Source: Rhodanobacteraceae bacterium (GTDB lineage: Bacteria > Pseudomonadota > Gammaproteobacteria > Xanthomonadales > Rhodanobacteraceae). Taken from it: a stretch of DNA of 13,187 nt. The DNA lies in contig JAICHS010000043.1 of assembly GCA_025924775.1 (NCBI GenBank), positions 1 through 13,187 on the forward strand, given 5' to 3'. Every line of letters begins with the position of its first letter. The stretch's first letter is position 1. Position numbers and translations under genes: made by a program. A model generated the notes under the pieces. The model had not been told where the DNA came from. It ran no database searches and was given only the letters and a program-made list of their open reading frames with translations. Positions 5,559 to 11,854 of the stretch are shown here, in pieces.

Positions 5559-6310
5559 CAGCAGCGCTCCCGTTCGGCCGTGATGCGGCGGACGGCAAGC
5601 GCCAGTGACAGCACAATCACGATCAGGAAATACACGATGTCCTCGCTGCGCACCAGGCCGCGCAGCGCCGGCGCGAGATGCGTGTGCAGGGCCAGGTAGC
5701 CCAGCCAGCCGCCCGCGCCACCGGCCATGCGCACGCCCGCATCGATTAGCGACAAGCCTTCGCCGATCAGCAGTGCCGCGGTGGCGGCCAGCGCCGGTTC
5801 GGGCGCGAACGCCGAGCAGGCAATGCCGATGGCCGTGAGCGCGGCCACGCACAGCGCGGTTGCGATGAGGGCCGCGCCGAACTGGCCCCAATCAGGGTGG
5901 GTCGCGCCCGCGAGCACCAGCGGCACCGTTGCGACCACCAGCAACAGCAACCACAGGAAAGCCAGCCGGGCCGCGAACTTGCCCAGCACGATCTGCGCGC
6001 TAGACGCCCCGGACGTGCTCAGCAGCGCCAACCGCGTGCCGCGCGTACCCGCCAATGCCTGCATCGTCACCAGGGGCGCGATCACCAGGCACAACTGGAT
6101 GAAGTTGAGCAGGTAGGGCGCCACCACCGTGTCGGTGAAACCGGGACCGCTGGCGGGCCCGGGCACGATTGGCTGCGCATGCATGAAGGCGGACACGCCC
6201 AGCAGGAATTGCCACGCCATCATCGCCAGCGCGATGCCGGCCAGCGTCCATGCGAACGGCCGCACCGCGAGGCGTTTCAGGTCGATGCGGGCAACGGTGA
6301 GCGCGCTCAT
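5558..6310 (-). CDS. ABC-2-type permease of a GldF-like system
   Basis: A 250-residue integral membrane protein with about six hydrophobic segments (roughly 20-40, 64-85, 110-133, 143-166, 172-190 and 227-243). The segment order and the cytoplasmic GTRGTRLALLSTSGASSAQIVLGK stretch between segments two and three match ABC-2 permeases of the GldF/NosY kind, in which a similar loop contacts the ATPase. The start at 6310 gives MSALTVARIDLKRL and overlaps the ATPase stop (ATGA). The longer frame from 6769 runs inside the ATPase gene. No clear Shine-Dalgarno is seen, consistent with coupled translation. The C-terminus overlaps the gldG-like gene by one base. Confidence 0.85.
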   Translation of the reverse strand: MSALTVARIDLKRLAVRPFAWTLAGIALAMMAWQFLLGVSAFMHAQPIVPGPASGPGFTDTVVAPYLLNFIQLCLVIAPLVTMQALAGTRGTRLALLSTSGASSAQIVLGKFAARLAFLWLLLLVVATVPLVLAGATHPDWGQFGAALIATALCVAALTAIGIACSAFAPEPALAATAALLIGEGLSLIDAGVRMAGGAGGWLGYLALHTHLAPALRGLVRSEDIVYFLIVIVLSLALAVRRITAERERC

Positions 6311-7032
6311 GCGGCGGCGTCCGCAGGTTGCGTGGCGATCGCGCGGAATTGCGCTTCCAACTGACCACACTGGCCAGCCAATGGCGCGTCGTAACGCACG
6401 CGGCCGGCGTGCAGGATCACCACGCGGGTGCACAGGGCTTCCACCTCGGCCAGGTCGTGGCTGGAAAGAATCACGCCGCGTCCGCGCGCAAGCCTGCCAA
6501 TCCGTTCGCGCAGTTGCGCAGCCTGCATCGGGTCGAGTCCGTTGCCGGGTTCGTCCAGCACCAGCAAGTCCGGTTCGTGCAACAGCGCCTGCGCCAGCCC
6601 CACACGGCGCTTCTGGCCGAGCGACAGTTGTCCGCACAGGCGCCGGGCGACACCCTCCAGGTCCAAACGTGACAACTCGCGTGCCAGCGCGGTCGCACGG
6701 GCGGCCTTCGGCAGACCGCGCAGGCGCACGCAGGCATCCAGCGCCTCGGTCACCGTCAGTTCGGGCCACAGCGGCACGTTTTCCGGTACCCAGCCGATAC
6801 GCCCGCGAATGGTGCGGTCGAGAACGCGCCCGTCGATGCGCACGCTGCCGGCGTCGGGCGACAACACCCCCGCAATCACGGCCAATGTCGTCGATTTGCC
6901 GGCGCCGTTGACACCCAGCAACCCCACCACGTCATCGCGGCGCAAACTGAACGAGACGTCGTGCAGCACCGCGCGGCCGGACAGCCGACGGCTCACCGAT
7001 GCAAGTTCAAGCAGCGCTGGCGTCGCGGTCAT
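6307..7032 (-). CDS. ABC transporter ATP-binding protein (GldA/CcmA-like)
   Basis: A 241-residue ABC ATPase of usual size. Visible motifs: Walker A GVNGAGKST at 40-48, a Q-loop region in which WVPEN (81-85) carries Glu84 where many families have Gln (common in the GldA/CcmA-type branch, as I recall), the signature LSLGQ at 136-140, Walker B LLVLDEP at 156-162, the D-loop GLDP, and switch His192 in SSHD. It would power the permease encoded immediately downstream. It is the first gene of the operon and has no good Shine-Dalgarno. On the minus strand TTGCCT and GACAAT 18 bp apart form a weak promoter, and a -10-like TACACA ten bases before the ATG hints at a very short leader. Confidence 0.93.
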   Translation of the reverse strand: MTATPALLELASVSRRLSGRAVLHDVSFSLRRDDVVGLLGVNGAGKSTTLAVIAGVLSPDAGSVRIDGRVLDRTIRGRIGWVPENVPLWPELTVTEALDACVRLRGLPKAARATALARELSRLDLEGVARRLCGQLSLGQKRRVGLAQALLHEPDLLVLDEPGNGLDPMQAAQLRERIGRLARGRGVILSSHDLAEVEALCTRVVILHAGRVRYDAPLAGQCGQLEAQFRAIATQPADAAA

Positions 7033-7132
7033 GGGTTAGGGATGTGTAAAAGCCATTGAAATCATTGTCGCGGCCATCACATTGTCTAGGCAAGCCTGTA
7101 GCGGCGGCGGGGATTCTGCCTTAGACTGCCTT

Positions 7133-7151
7133 GGCGGGTTTGTAGCCCGTC
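7133..7151 (+). other. Hairpin in the desaturase 5' region
   Basis: GGCGGG (7133-7138) can pair with CCCGTC (7146-7151), with one G-U pair, around a seven-base loop. It ends 18 bases before the desaturase ATG, and a pyrimidine-rich tract follows instead of a Shine-Dalgarno. The absence of any ribosome-binding purine tract plus this hairpin suggests translational control, but the evidence is only the sequence. Confidence 0.3.
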
Positions 7152-7169
7152 CCTCCCTCTTGTGTGACG

Positions 7170-8372
7170 ATGATGCTCGATACCCTGCTCCGTTTTGCCG
7201 CGCACGGCCTGGCCAACGCCGGTTGGCTCGCCATTCTTCTGTACATACTGGTAACTACCCAGCTCACCATTTTTGCGGTCACCCTGTACCTGCACCGCAG
7301 CCAGGCGCATCGCGGCGTGGATTTCCACCCGGTCGTCGCGCACGTCCTGCGGTTCTGGAACTGGGTCGGCACCGGCATGGTCACCAAGGAATGGGTCGCC
7401 GTGCACCGCAAGCATCACGCGCACTGCGAAACCGAGCAGGACCCGCACAGCCCGCAGGTTGCCGGCATCGGCAAGGTGTTCTTCGAGGGCGCCGAGTTGT
7501 ACCGCACGGCCACTGCCAACCGGGCCGACATGGAAAAGTACGGCCGTGGCACGCCCAACGACTGGCTCGAGCGGCACGTGTATACGCCGCATCCGTACCT
7601 CGGCGTCTCGCTGCTGTTGGTGGTGGACGTGCTGCTGTTTGGCGTGCTGGGCGCCGCCGTGTGGGCGGTGCAGATGGCGTGGATTCCGTTCTGGGCCGCA
7701 GGCGTGGTCAATGGCCTTGGCCACTGGTGGGGTTATCGCAATTTCGAAACCGCCGACACCGCCACCAACCTCACGCCGTGGGGCGTGTGGGTCGGCGGCG
7801 AAGAGCTGCACAACAACCATCATGCGTTCCCGAGTTCCGCCAAGTTCGCGCTGCGCAAGTTCGAGGTGGACATCGGCTGGATCGTGATCCGCGGCCTGGA
7901 AAAGGTTGGCCTGGCCAAGGTTCTGCGCGTGGCGCCGACGCTGAACGAGCGTCCCAACGTCGCACTGCCCGACATGGAAACCCTGAAAGCGCTGCTGACA
8001 CACCGTTTCGAGGCCATGACCGATTACTACAAGACGGTCATCAAGCCCACCGTGCGCGAACAGTCGAACGCCGAAGGTACGCGCCGCTTCGGCGCCATGC
8101 CCCGTCGTCGTCTGCGCCGCGCGCTGGCCAACGGTGGCCGCTGGCTGGACAAGACCGGCAAGGCACGGCTTGCCAGCATTGTCGAAAACCGCCCACGCCT
8201 GCAGCAGATCAGCGAGTACCGCGCGCGTCTGGCCGCCTTGATGGAACAGCGCAGGCCCGAGTCGGCACTGGCCGCCCTGCAGCAGTGGTGCCGCGAAGCC
8301 GAAGCCAGCGGCAACCGCAAGCTGGTGGAATTCGCCGCAAGGTTGAAGCGGTATTCGGTGGCGCGGGCGTAG
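7170..8372 (+). CDS. Membrane fatty acid (acyl-CoA/acyl-lipid) desaturase
   Basis: A 400-residue di-iron membrane desaturase that would introduce a double bond into acyl chains, probably delta-9, in the cytoplasmic membrane. The three histidine boxes are intact: HRSQAH (42-47), HRKHH (79-83) and HNNHH (214-218), with a further His185 in GLGHWWGYRN. Two hydrophobic hairpins flank them (about 18-40 and 145-180). After the desaturase core (to about residue 290) comes a basic, helical extension ending WCREAEASGNRKLVEFAARLK. The Pseudomonas-type desaturases carry a similar tail, as I recall. The start could be GTG 7164, ATG 7170 or ATG 7173: family members begin close to MLDTLL, so I took the first ATG. 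No Shine-Dalgarno is visible. An intrinsic terminator follows. Confidence 0.92.
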   Translation: MMLDTLLRFAAHGLANAGWLAILLYILVTTQLTIFAVTLYLHRSQAHRGVDFHPVVAHVLRFWNWVGTGMVTKEWVAVHRKHHAHCETEQDPHSPQVAGIGKVFFEGAELYRTATANRADMEKYGRGTPNDWLERHVYTPHPYLGVSLLLVVDVLLFGVLGAAVWAVQMAWIPFWAAGVVNGLGHWWGYRNFETADTATNLTPWGVWVGGEELHNNHHAFPSSAKFALRKFEVDIGWIVIRGLEKVGLAKVLRVAPTLNERPNVALPDMETLKALLTHRFEAMTDYYKTVIKPTVREQSNAEGTRRFGAMPRRRLRRALANGGRWLDKTGKARLASIVENRPRLQQISEYRARLAALMEQRRPESALAALQQWCREAEASGNRKLVEFAARLKRYSVARA

Positions 8373-8405
8373 CGCGCGCATCCATCGTTCCGGTTCGCAT
8401 CAAAC

Positions 8406-8431
8406 AAAACCCGCCGTGAGGCGGGTTTTTT
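8406..8431 (+). terminator. Strong intrinsic terminator after the desaturase gene
   Basis: AAAACCCGCC (8406-8415), loop GTGA (8416-8419) and GGCGGGTTTT (8420-8429) form a perfect 10-bp stem followed by TT, giving a run of six T. This is a classic Rho-independent terminator 34 bases past the desaturase stop. A nearly identical one lies at 11070-11093, and the two bracket the glycan cassette. Confidence 0.92.
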
Positions 8432-8572
8432 GCAGGGGTGGCACGTCTGCCATTGCGCGTGTGGTCGCGCTTCAGAAATCCGTTGGTATGGTGAATACGT
8501 GGGTGCACTCGGCTGCTCACGTTCGTGCTTGGCCTTGCACGGCAATATCGCGCATTTTCCCAAGGTACGCGG

Positions 8573-8601
8573 GCGACAACCGCACGGACGTCGGGCATAA
8601 T
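8573..8601 (+). promoter_or_regulatory. Candidate sigma-70 promoter for the glycan cassette
   Basis: GCGACA (8573-8578) and CATAAT (8596-8601) are separated by exactly 17 bp. The -10 matches five of six consensus bases and the -35 four of six. Transcription would start at about 8608-8609, where an ATG lies. It is the best promoter-like pair in the gap between the desaturase terminator and the glycosyltransferase. Confidence 0.5.
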
Positions 8602-8608
8602 CAGCGCG

Positions 8609-8671
8609 ATGGAAGGGCGGTCGACAGGGACGATCGCAAAGCGCACGCGACCGTGGAGTCAACCCGCATGA
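8609..8671 (+). CDS. Possible 20-residue leader ORF, coupled to the glycosyltransferase
   Basis: ATG at 8609 opens a 20-codon frame (MEGRSTGTIAKRTRPWSQPA) ending at TGA 8669-8671. Its stop overlaps the glycosyltransferase ATG at 8668 in the ATGA pattern used for translational coupling. The ATG falls seven to eight bases after the CATAAT -10, so it could be the first base of a leaderless transcript. It has no Shine-Dalgarno of its own, and its frame carries the glycosyltransferase Shine-Dalgarno (GGAG). I know no homologue; this is tentative. Confidence 0.25.
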   Translation: MEGRSTGTIAKRTRPWSQPA

Positions 8672-9690
8672 CCGCCGTCAATCTGGCTTTTTGGGACAAC
8701 GGCTTCGGGCTTTCCCGTGACGCCCGCATTCTTGCGGATGCGTTGCGCTGCAATGGTTGCGACGTCGCACTGACGGCGCTCAGCATGAAGCACGAACACC
8801 GTCGCAGACGCAGGCGCATGCGTCCGTATGTGTACGCGCAGCGCTGCTGGCACAAACTGAGTTACCGCGGGCCACCGCCGCGTGTATTCGATCTCGGCAT
8901 CATGTTCGAACACGTGTGGCCGGACGAACTTGCGCGCGCACGCTGCAACGTCGTCCTGCCCAATCCGGAATGGTTCGATCATCGCGACCAGCATTATCTG
9001 CGTGCAATCGACCGCGTCTGGGCGAAGACCCACAATGCGGCCTTGATCTTCGCGCGGTTGGGTTGTGAGACCGACTGGGTCGGGTTTCACAGCGATGACC
9101 ACTACGACCCGGCCATCGTGCGCGAGCGCAAGTTCCTGCACCTTGCGGGCGGCAGTCGCATCAAGGGTACGGATCGTCTGTTGGCGGTTTGGCGGCGGCA
9201 TCCCGAGTGGCCGCTCCTGACCGTGCTGCAACACCCGCGGGAGGCGCACCCCGGTGCTGTCGCGCCCAACATCGTGCACCGCCTGGGCTATCTCAACGTG
9301 TCGGATCCAGCCGAATACGCCGAGCTGAAACGGCTGCAGAACGGTTGCGCGTTCCACCTGTGTACCTCGGAGACCGAGGGCTGGGGGCACTACCTGGTCG
9401 AGGCACTGGGCGTGGGTGCGGTGGCGCTGGCGGTGGATGCGCCGCCGATGAACGAACTGGTCACGCCGGAACGCGGCCTGCTGGTGCCCTATGCGGGCAC
9501 CGGCAGCATGGCGCTGGCCACGACCCACTACTTCGACGAGGGCGCGCTGGAGGAGGCCATCGGGCGCGTGCTGGGCTTCGGCGACGTCGAACGGCGCAGG
9601 CTGGGCGAGCGAGCTCGCGAGTGGTTTGTCCAGAACCGCGACGACTTTGTGCGGCGGGTTGGGGCCGCGCTGGCGGCGACGCTGCGTTGA
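8668..9690 (+). CDS. GT4-like glycosyltransferase
   Basis: A 340-residue glycosyltransferase of the GT-B fold. The C-terminal half shows the family pattern: a donor-domain opening LAGGSRIKGTDRLLAVW (159-175), a segment NIVHRLGYL (201-209), and the E-x7-E motif with Glu237 and Glu245 in ETEGWGHYLVEALGVGAV, followed by NELVTPERGLLVP (262-274). The N-terminus lacks the classic GT4 opening and has a run of six arginines (45-50) that could sit at the membrane surface. It is cytoplasmic, and the sugar is not predictable. I chose 8668 because GGAG lies nine bases upstream and the protein then opens with a beta strand. The frame is open back to 8416, but that region contains the promoter. The stop overlaps the TTG start of the ligase-like gene, so the two are coupled. 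Confidence 0.85.
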   Translation: MTAVNLAFWDNGFGLSRDARILADALRCNGCDVALTALSMKHEHRRRRRRMRPYVYAQRCWHKLSYRGPPPRVFDLGIMFEHVWPDELARARCNVVLPNPEWFDHRDQHYLRAIDRVWAKTHNAALIFARLGCETDWVGFHSDDHYDPAIVRERKFLHLAGGSRIKGTDRLLAVWRRHPEWPLLTVLQHPREAHPGAVAPNIVHRLGYLNVSDPAEYAELKRLQNGCAFHLCTSETEGWGHYLVEALGVGAVALAVDAPPMNELVTPERGLLVPYAGTGSMALATTHYFDEGALEEAIGRVLGFGDVERRRLGERAREWFVQNRDDFVRRVGAALAATLR

Positions 9691-11006
9691 ACACGGTCAC
9701 GACAGCGCGCACGGAATGGCCCGTCCGCCTGGCCCTGGTGGCCGTGGCGTTCCAGGCATTGTTCGCGATGACGCACTTCAGCGATGGGTTGCATCAGGAA
9801 TATGGCGGCGTCGCAGCGCTGTTGCTCCTGGGGGTGGCGGGTGGCAAGCGCTGGCGTTCGGTGGCCACGCATCCGCTGCCCTGGCTGGTGCTGGCCTTCA
9901 TCGTCTACGCCGTGCTGCAGGCCGCGTGCACGGCACACCTGACGCCGGTGTTGCCGTTGGCCAAACGCCTGGCCGCCAATGCGGAGCCAGTGCGTGTCGG
10001 CGTGATCGCGTGCGCAATCGGTGTCTGGATGGCGGCGCAACCGCGACGCCTGCCTTGGCTGCTGGGGCTGATGGTTGCGGGGTTCGTGCTGGGCGCTCTC
10101 GCGAGCATGCCCTGGGCCCGCCTCGATGCTGTCGTCACGGGCGCACTGGCTTTGCGATTCAACTATGCCGAGAACCTCGTGGGTGAATACGCGGTGGTGG
10201 GGCTGTTGCTGCTTTCGCTGTTCGCGCTGTCATGGCGCTGGCACGGCCGTGCGGCCATTGCGGTTGCGCTGGCGATGATTCTGGTGGGCGTGCTGTTGCT
10301 GGCATGCCTGCTGTACGCGCAGTCACGCGGTGGCTGGCTGGCCGCGTTGCTGGTACCGCTCGTGGTGGTGGCCTATTTGCGCGATACCCGCCGTCGCTGG
10401 TGGCGCGGAACAGCGATGGTGCTCGGTGTGTCGGCGTCCGTGGTCGCCGTGGCGTTGGCGGTCGGCAGCACCTTCGTGACGCAACGACTCGCTGGCGGCG
10501 AGGTCATTGCCGAGGCGTTGCTGAATGGCCAGCTGGCGACGCTGCCGCCAAGCTCGGTGACCTTGCGCATGCAGCTCGCCGCACTTGGCTGGCACGCCTG
10601 GCAAGCACACCCGCTGTTCGGGATTGGTTTGCGCGGCGTCGAACCGATGATCGTCGCCAGTGGCATCCATGCGGGGGGCTATGTCCCGCCGCACCTGCAT
10701 GATGCGTTTCTGCAGATCGCGGTCGGCCTTGGCGGGATCGGGGCCGCGCTGTTGTTGGCCGCGCTTGGCGTGCTGGTGCGTGAACTGTGGCTTGCGCATC
10801 GCGCGGGCGACGTGGACAGCGCGTTGTACTGGATGCTGCTTGGCAGTCTGGGTGTCGTGTTGGTGGTCAACACCACCGACTTTTTACTGTGGCGCGCGGG
10901 CTACCTGCGGGCCCCTCTGGAACTGTTGCTGGGATGCTGCTTTGCCGTATCGCTCCGGCATCGCCAGGCTGCCCGTGAACGGGGTGCGCTGAAAACGCAG
11001 CCGTAG
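9687..11006 (+). CDS. O-antigen ligase / Wzy_C-family membrane protein
   Basis: A 439-residue polytopic membrane protein with roughly ten hydrophobic segments. It carries Wzy_C landmarks: SRGGW at 213-217 after a membrane segment, a periplasmic-type loop with RMQLAALGWHAW (294-305) and HPLFGIG (308-314), and HLHDAFLQI (336-344), where the His is the residue expected to be catalytic in WaaL-type ligases. Such enzymes move a lipid-linked glycan onto lipid A core (WaaL), onto pilin or other proteins (PglL/PilO), or polymerise it (Wzy), and the sequence alone does not say which. The start is probably TTG 9687, overlapping the glycosyltransferase stop (TTGA). The next Met is at residue 28 of this frame, inside the first membrane segment, so TTG or a nearby GTG must be used. 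The open frame extends back to 9189 but lies inside the glycosyltransferase. Confidence 0.85.
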   Translation: MNTVTTARTEWPVRLALVAVAFQALFAMTHFSDGLHQEYGGVAALLLLGVAGGKRWRSVATHPLPWLVLAFIVYAVLQAACTAHLTPVLPLAKRLAANAEPVRVGVIACAIGVWMAAQPRRLPWLLGLMVAGFVLGALASMPWARLDAVVTGALALRFNYAENLVGEYAVVGLLLLSLFALSWRWHGRAAIAVALAMILVGVLLLACLLYAQSRGGWLAALLVPLVVVAYLRDTRRRWWRGTAMVLGVSASVVAVALAVGSTFVTQRLAGGEVIAEALLNGQLATLPPSSVTLRMQLAALGWHAWQAHPLFGIGLRGVEPMIVASGIHAGGYVPPHLHDAFLQIAVGLGGIGAALLLAALGVLVRELWLAHRAGDVDSALYWMLLGSLGVVLVVNTTDFLLWRAGYLRAPLELLLGCCFAVSLRHRQAARERGALKTQP

Positions 11007-11069
11007 CCCGGCGGTGCACCGTGCGAGGTGCGGATGGCGCGATGGCGGCTGGCTTATTGCGTGGCAAAC

Positions 11070-11093
11070 AAAACCCGCCTCGCGGCGGGTTTT
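11070..11093. terminator. Bidirectional intrinsic terminator between the ligase-like gene and rpmG
   Basis: AAAACCCGCC (11070-11079), loop TCGC and GGCGGGTTTT (11084-11093) form a perfect 10-bp stem. On the plus strand TTTT ends the stem; on the minus strand the stem ends with TTTTGTTTG. It can therefore serve both the rightward glycan cassette and the leftward rpmBG operon. Its first 15 bases (CAAACAAAACCCGCC) are identical to the terminator at 8401-8431. Confidence 0.85.
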
Positions 11094-11112
11094 GCAGAAG
11101 TAAAGATACTGG

Positions 11113-11144
11113 ATCCCGGATCACGGCTGCGCCGTGTCCGGGAT
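11113..11144. repeat. Palindromic repeat in the convergent gap before rpmG
   Basis: Arms 11113-11127 and 11131-11144 pair over 14 bp with a single bulged T and a three-base centre. The right flank CCGGGATGACG resembles the end of the palindrome at 3685-3729. It sits between the bidirectional terminator and the rpmG stop codon, a typical place for dispersed palindromic repeats. Confidence 0.7.
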
Positions 11145-11191
11145 GACGCGATGGCAAAGGCGTTCGCACAAGACGCAAACGCGCTATCGCG

Positions 11192-11356
11192 TCACTTGAT
11201 CTTGCCTTCCTTGTAGATCACGTGCTTGCGGACGACGGGGTCGTACTTCTTGACTTCCATCTTGTCCGGGGTGTTCTTCTTGTTCTTGTCGGTGGTGTAG
11301 AAGTGGCCGGTGCCGGCCGAGGACGTCAGGCGGATCTTCTCGCGTTTGCTTGCCAT
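11192..11356 (-). CDS. rpmG: 50S ribosomal protein L33
   Basis: A 54-residue protein, MASKREKIRL...YKEGKIK, the zinc-free form of bL33 (no Cys pairs) found in most gammaproteobacteria. It binds 23S rRNA near the E site in the large subunit. The family stretches GTGHFYTTDKNKKN (about 15-28) and KKYDPVVRKHVIYKE (about 36-50) are intact. The start at 11356 is preceded by GGAG seven bases away, and that Shine-Dalgarno overlaps the rpmB stop codon (TAAGGAG). It is the second gene of the rpmB-rpmG operon with an 11-base gap. Confidence 0.98.
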   Translation of the reverse strand: MASKREKIRLTSSAGTGHFYTTDKNKKNTPDKMEVKKYDPVVRKHVIYKEGKIK

Positions 11357-11367
11357 GGGGATTCTCC

Positions 11368-11604
11368 TTACACGCGCTCGCCGCGTGCACGCAGGTCCGC
11401 GAGCACGGCGTCGATGCCGTTCTTGTCGATGGTGCGCAGGGCCTTGCCGGACACGCGCAGTTTTACCCAGCGGTTTTCGCTTGCGACCCAGAACTTGCGT
11501 TCGTGCAGGTTGGGCAGCCAGCGGCGGCGGGTCTTGTTGTTGGCGTGCGAGACGTTGTTGCCGGTGCTCGCAGCTTTACCGGTGACCTGGCATACGCGTG
11601 CCAT
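11368..11604 (-). CDS. rpmB: 50S ribosomal protein L28
   Basis: A 78-residue bL28 of normal length, a large-subunit protein. It begins MARVCQVTGK with the conserved GNNVSHANNKTRRRWLPN stretch (about 16-33) and ends LRARGERV. The start at 11604 follows GAGGAG at a seven-base gap; the longer frame from 11697 has no family sequence. It is the first gene of the rpmB-rpmG operon, transcribed from a promoter about 145-170 bases upstream, leaving a long leader of about 137 bases with two to three hairpins. The operon is divergent from secB. Confidence 0.98.
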   Translation of the reverse strand: MARVCQVTGKAASTGNNVSHANNKTRRRWLPNLHERKFWVASENRWVKLRVSGKALRTIDKNGIDAVLADLRARGERV

Positions 11605-11689
11605 GGTGTTCTCCTCATGGTGGTCCGCGTGGCCCGCGGACGTTCGGCCCGACTGTTGCGGCGCGCGAGCGTCGGTACTGCCGCTTCGG

Positions 11690-11744
11690 CCCCGCATCGC
11701 GCGGCGGGGCGCCCGGAAAGCCCGGGTCGGCTGAAAACCAGCCG
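11690..11744 (-). promoter_or_regulatory. Hairpin-rich 5' leader of rpmB
   Basis: Three hairpins follow one another on the minus strand: CGGCTG/CAGCCG with loop GTTTT (11744-11728), CCCGG/CCGGG with loop GCTTT (11726-11712), and CCCCGC/GCGGGG with an eight-base loop (11709-11690). The first begins at or slightly before the predicted transcription start, so its 5' arm may be truncated in the mRNA. Ribosomal-protein leaders are often autoregulatory binding sites, which is an inference here. Confidence 0.4.
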
Positions 11745-11747
11745 CTT

Positions 11748-11776
11748 AATGTAGCAGCCGCGCGGCTTGCGGGCAA
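11748..11776 (-). promoter_or_regulatory. Promoter of the rpmB-rpmG operon
   Basis: On the minus strand TTGCCC (11776-11771) and TACATT (11753-11748) are 17 bp apart, and the -10 is preceded by TGC, giving an extended -10. Each hexamer matches the sigma-70 consensus at four of six positions. The orientation and position, about 140 bases upstream of rpmB, suit a strong growth-linked promoter. Confidence 0.6.
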
Positions 11777-11808
11777 TCGCGATGCGTGCACCGCGGCCGT
11801 GGGTGTGG

Positions 11809-11814
11809 GACAAT
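11809..11814 (+). promoter_or_regulatory. Weak -10 candidate for secB
   Basis: GACAAT in the context GTGTGGGACAAT is a -10-like hexamer 40 bases upstream of the secB ATG. No good -35 lies at the right distance, so this is only a candidate. It is the best hexamer in the short gap between the rpmB promoter and secB. Confidence 0.25.
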
Positions 11815-11854
11815 CCGCGGTCTTTGACCCTTTCCCAGCGGAGTTTGCAAGACC

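Noticed and set aside
8432..8470. A sigma-54-like TGGCACG before the glycosyltransferase
   Set aside because: The GG-to-GC distances do not fit the -24/-12 spacing; a 17-bp sigma-70-like pair at 8573-8601 explains the region better.
8416..8667. Longer N-terminus for the glycosyltransferase
   Set aside because: The extension begins inside the upstream terminator and covers a promoter-like pair. The ATG at 8668 has GGAG at the right distance and starts the recognisable domain.
11184..11390. A 68-residue minus-strand ORF over rpmG
   Set aside because: It is a shifted frame of rpmG. The true L33 frame starts at 11356 with a Shine-Dalgarno.
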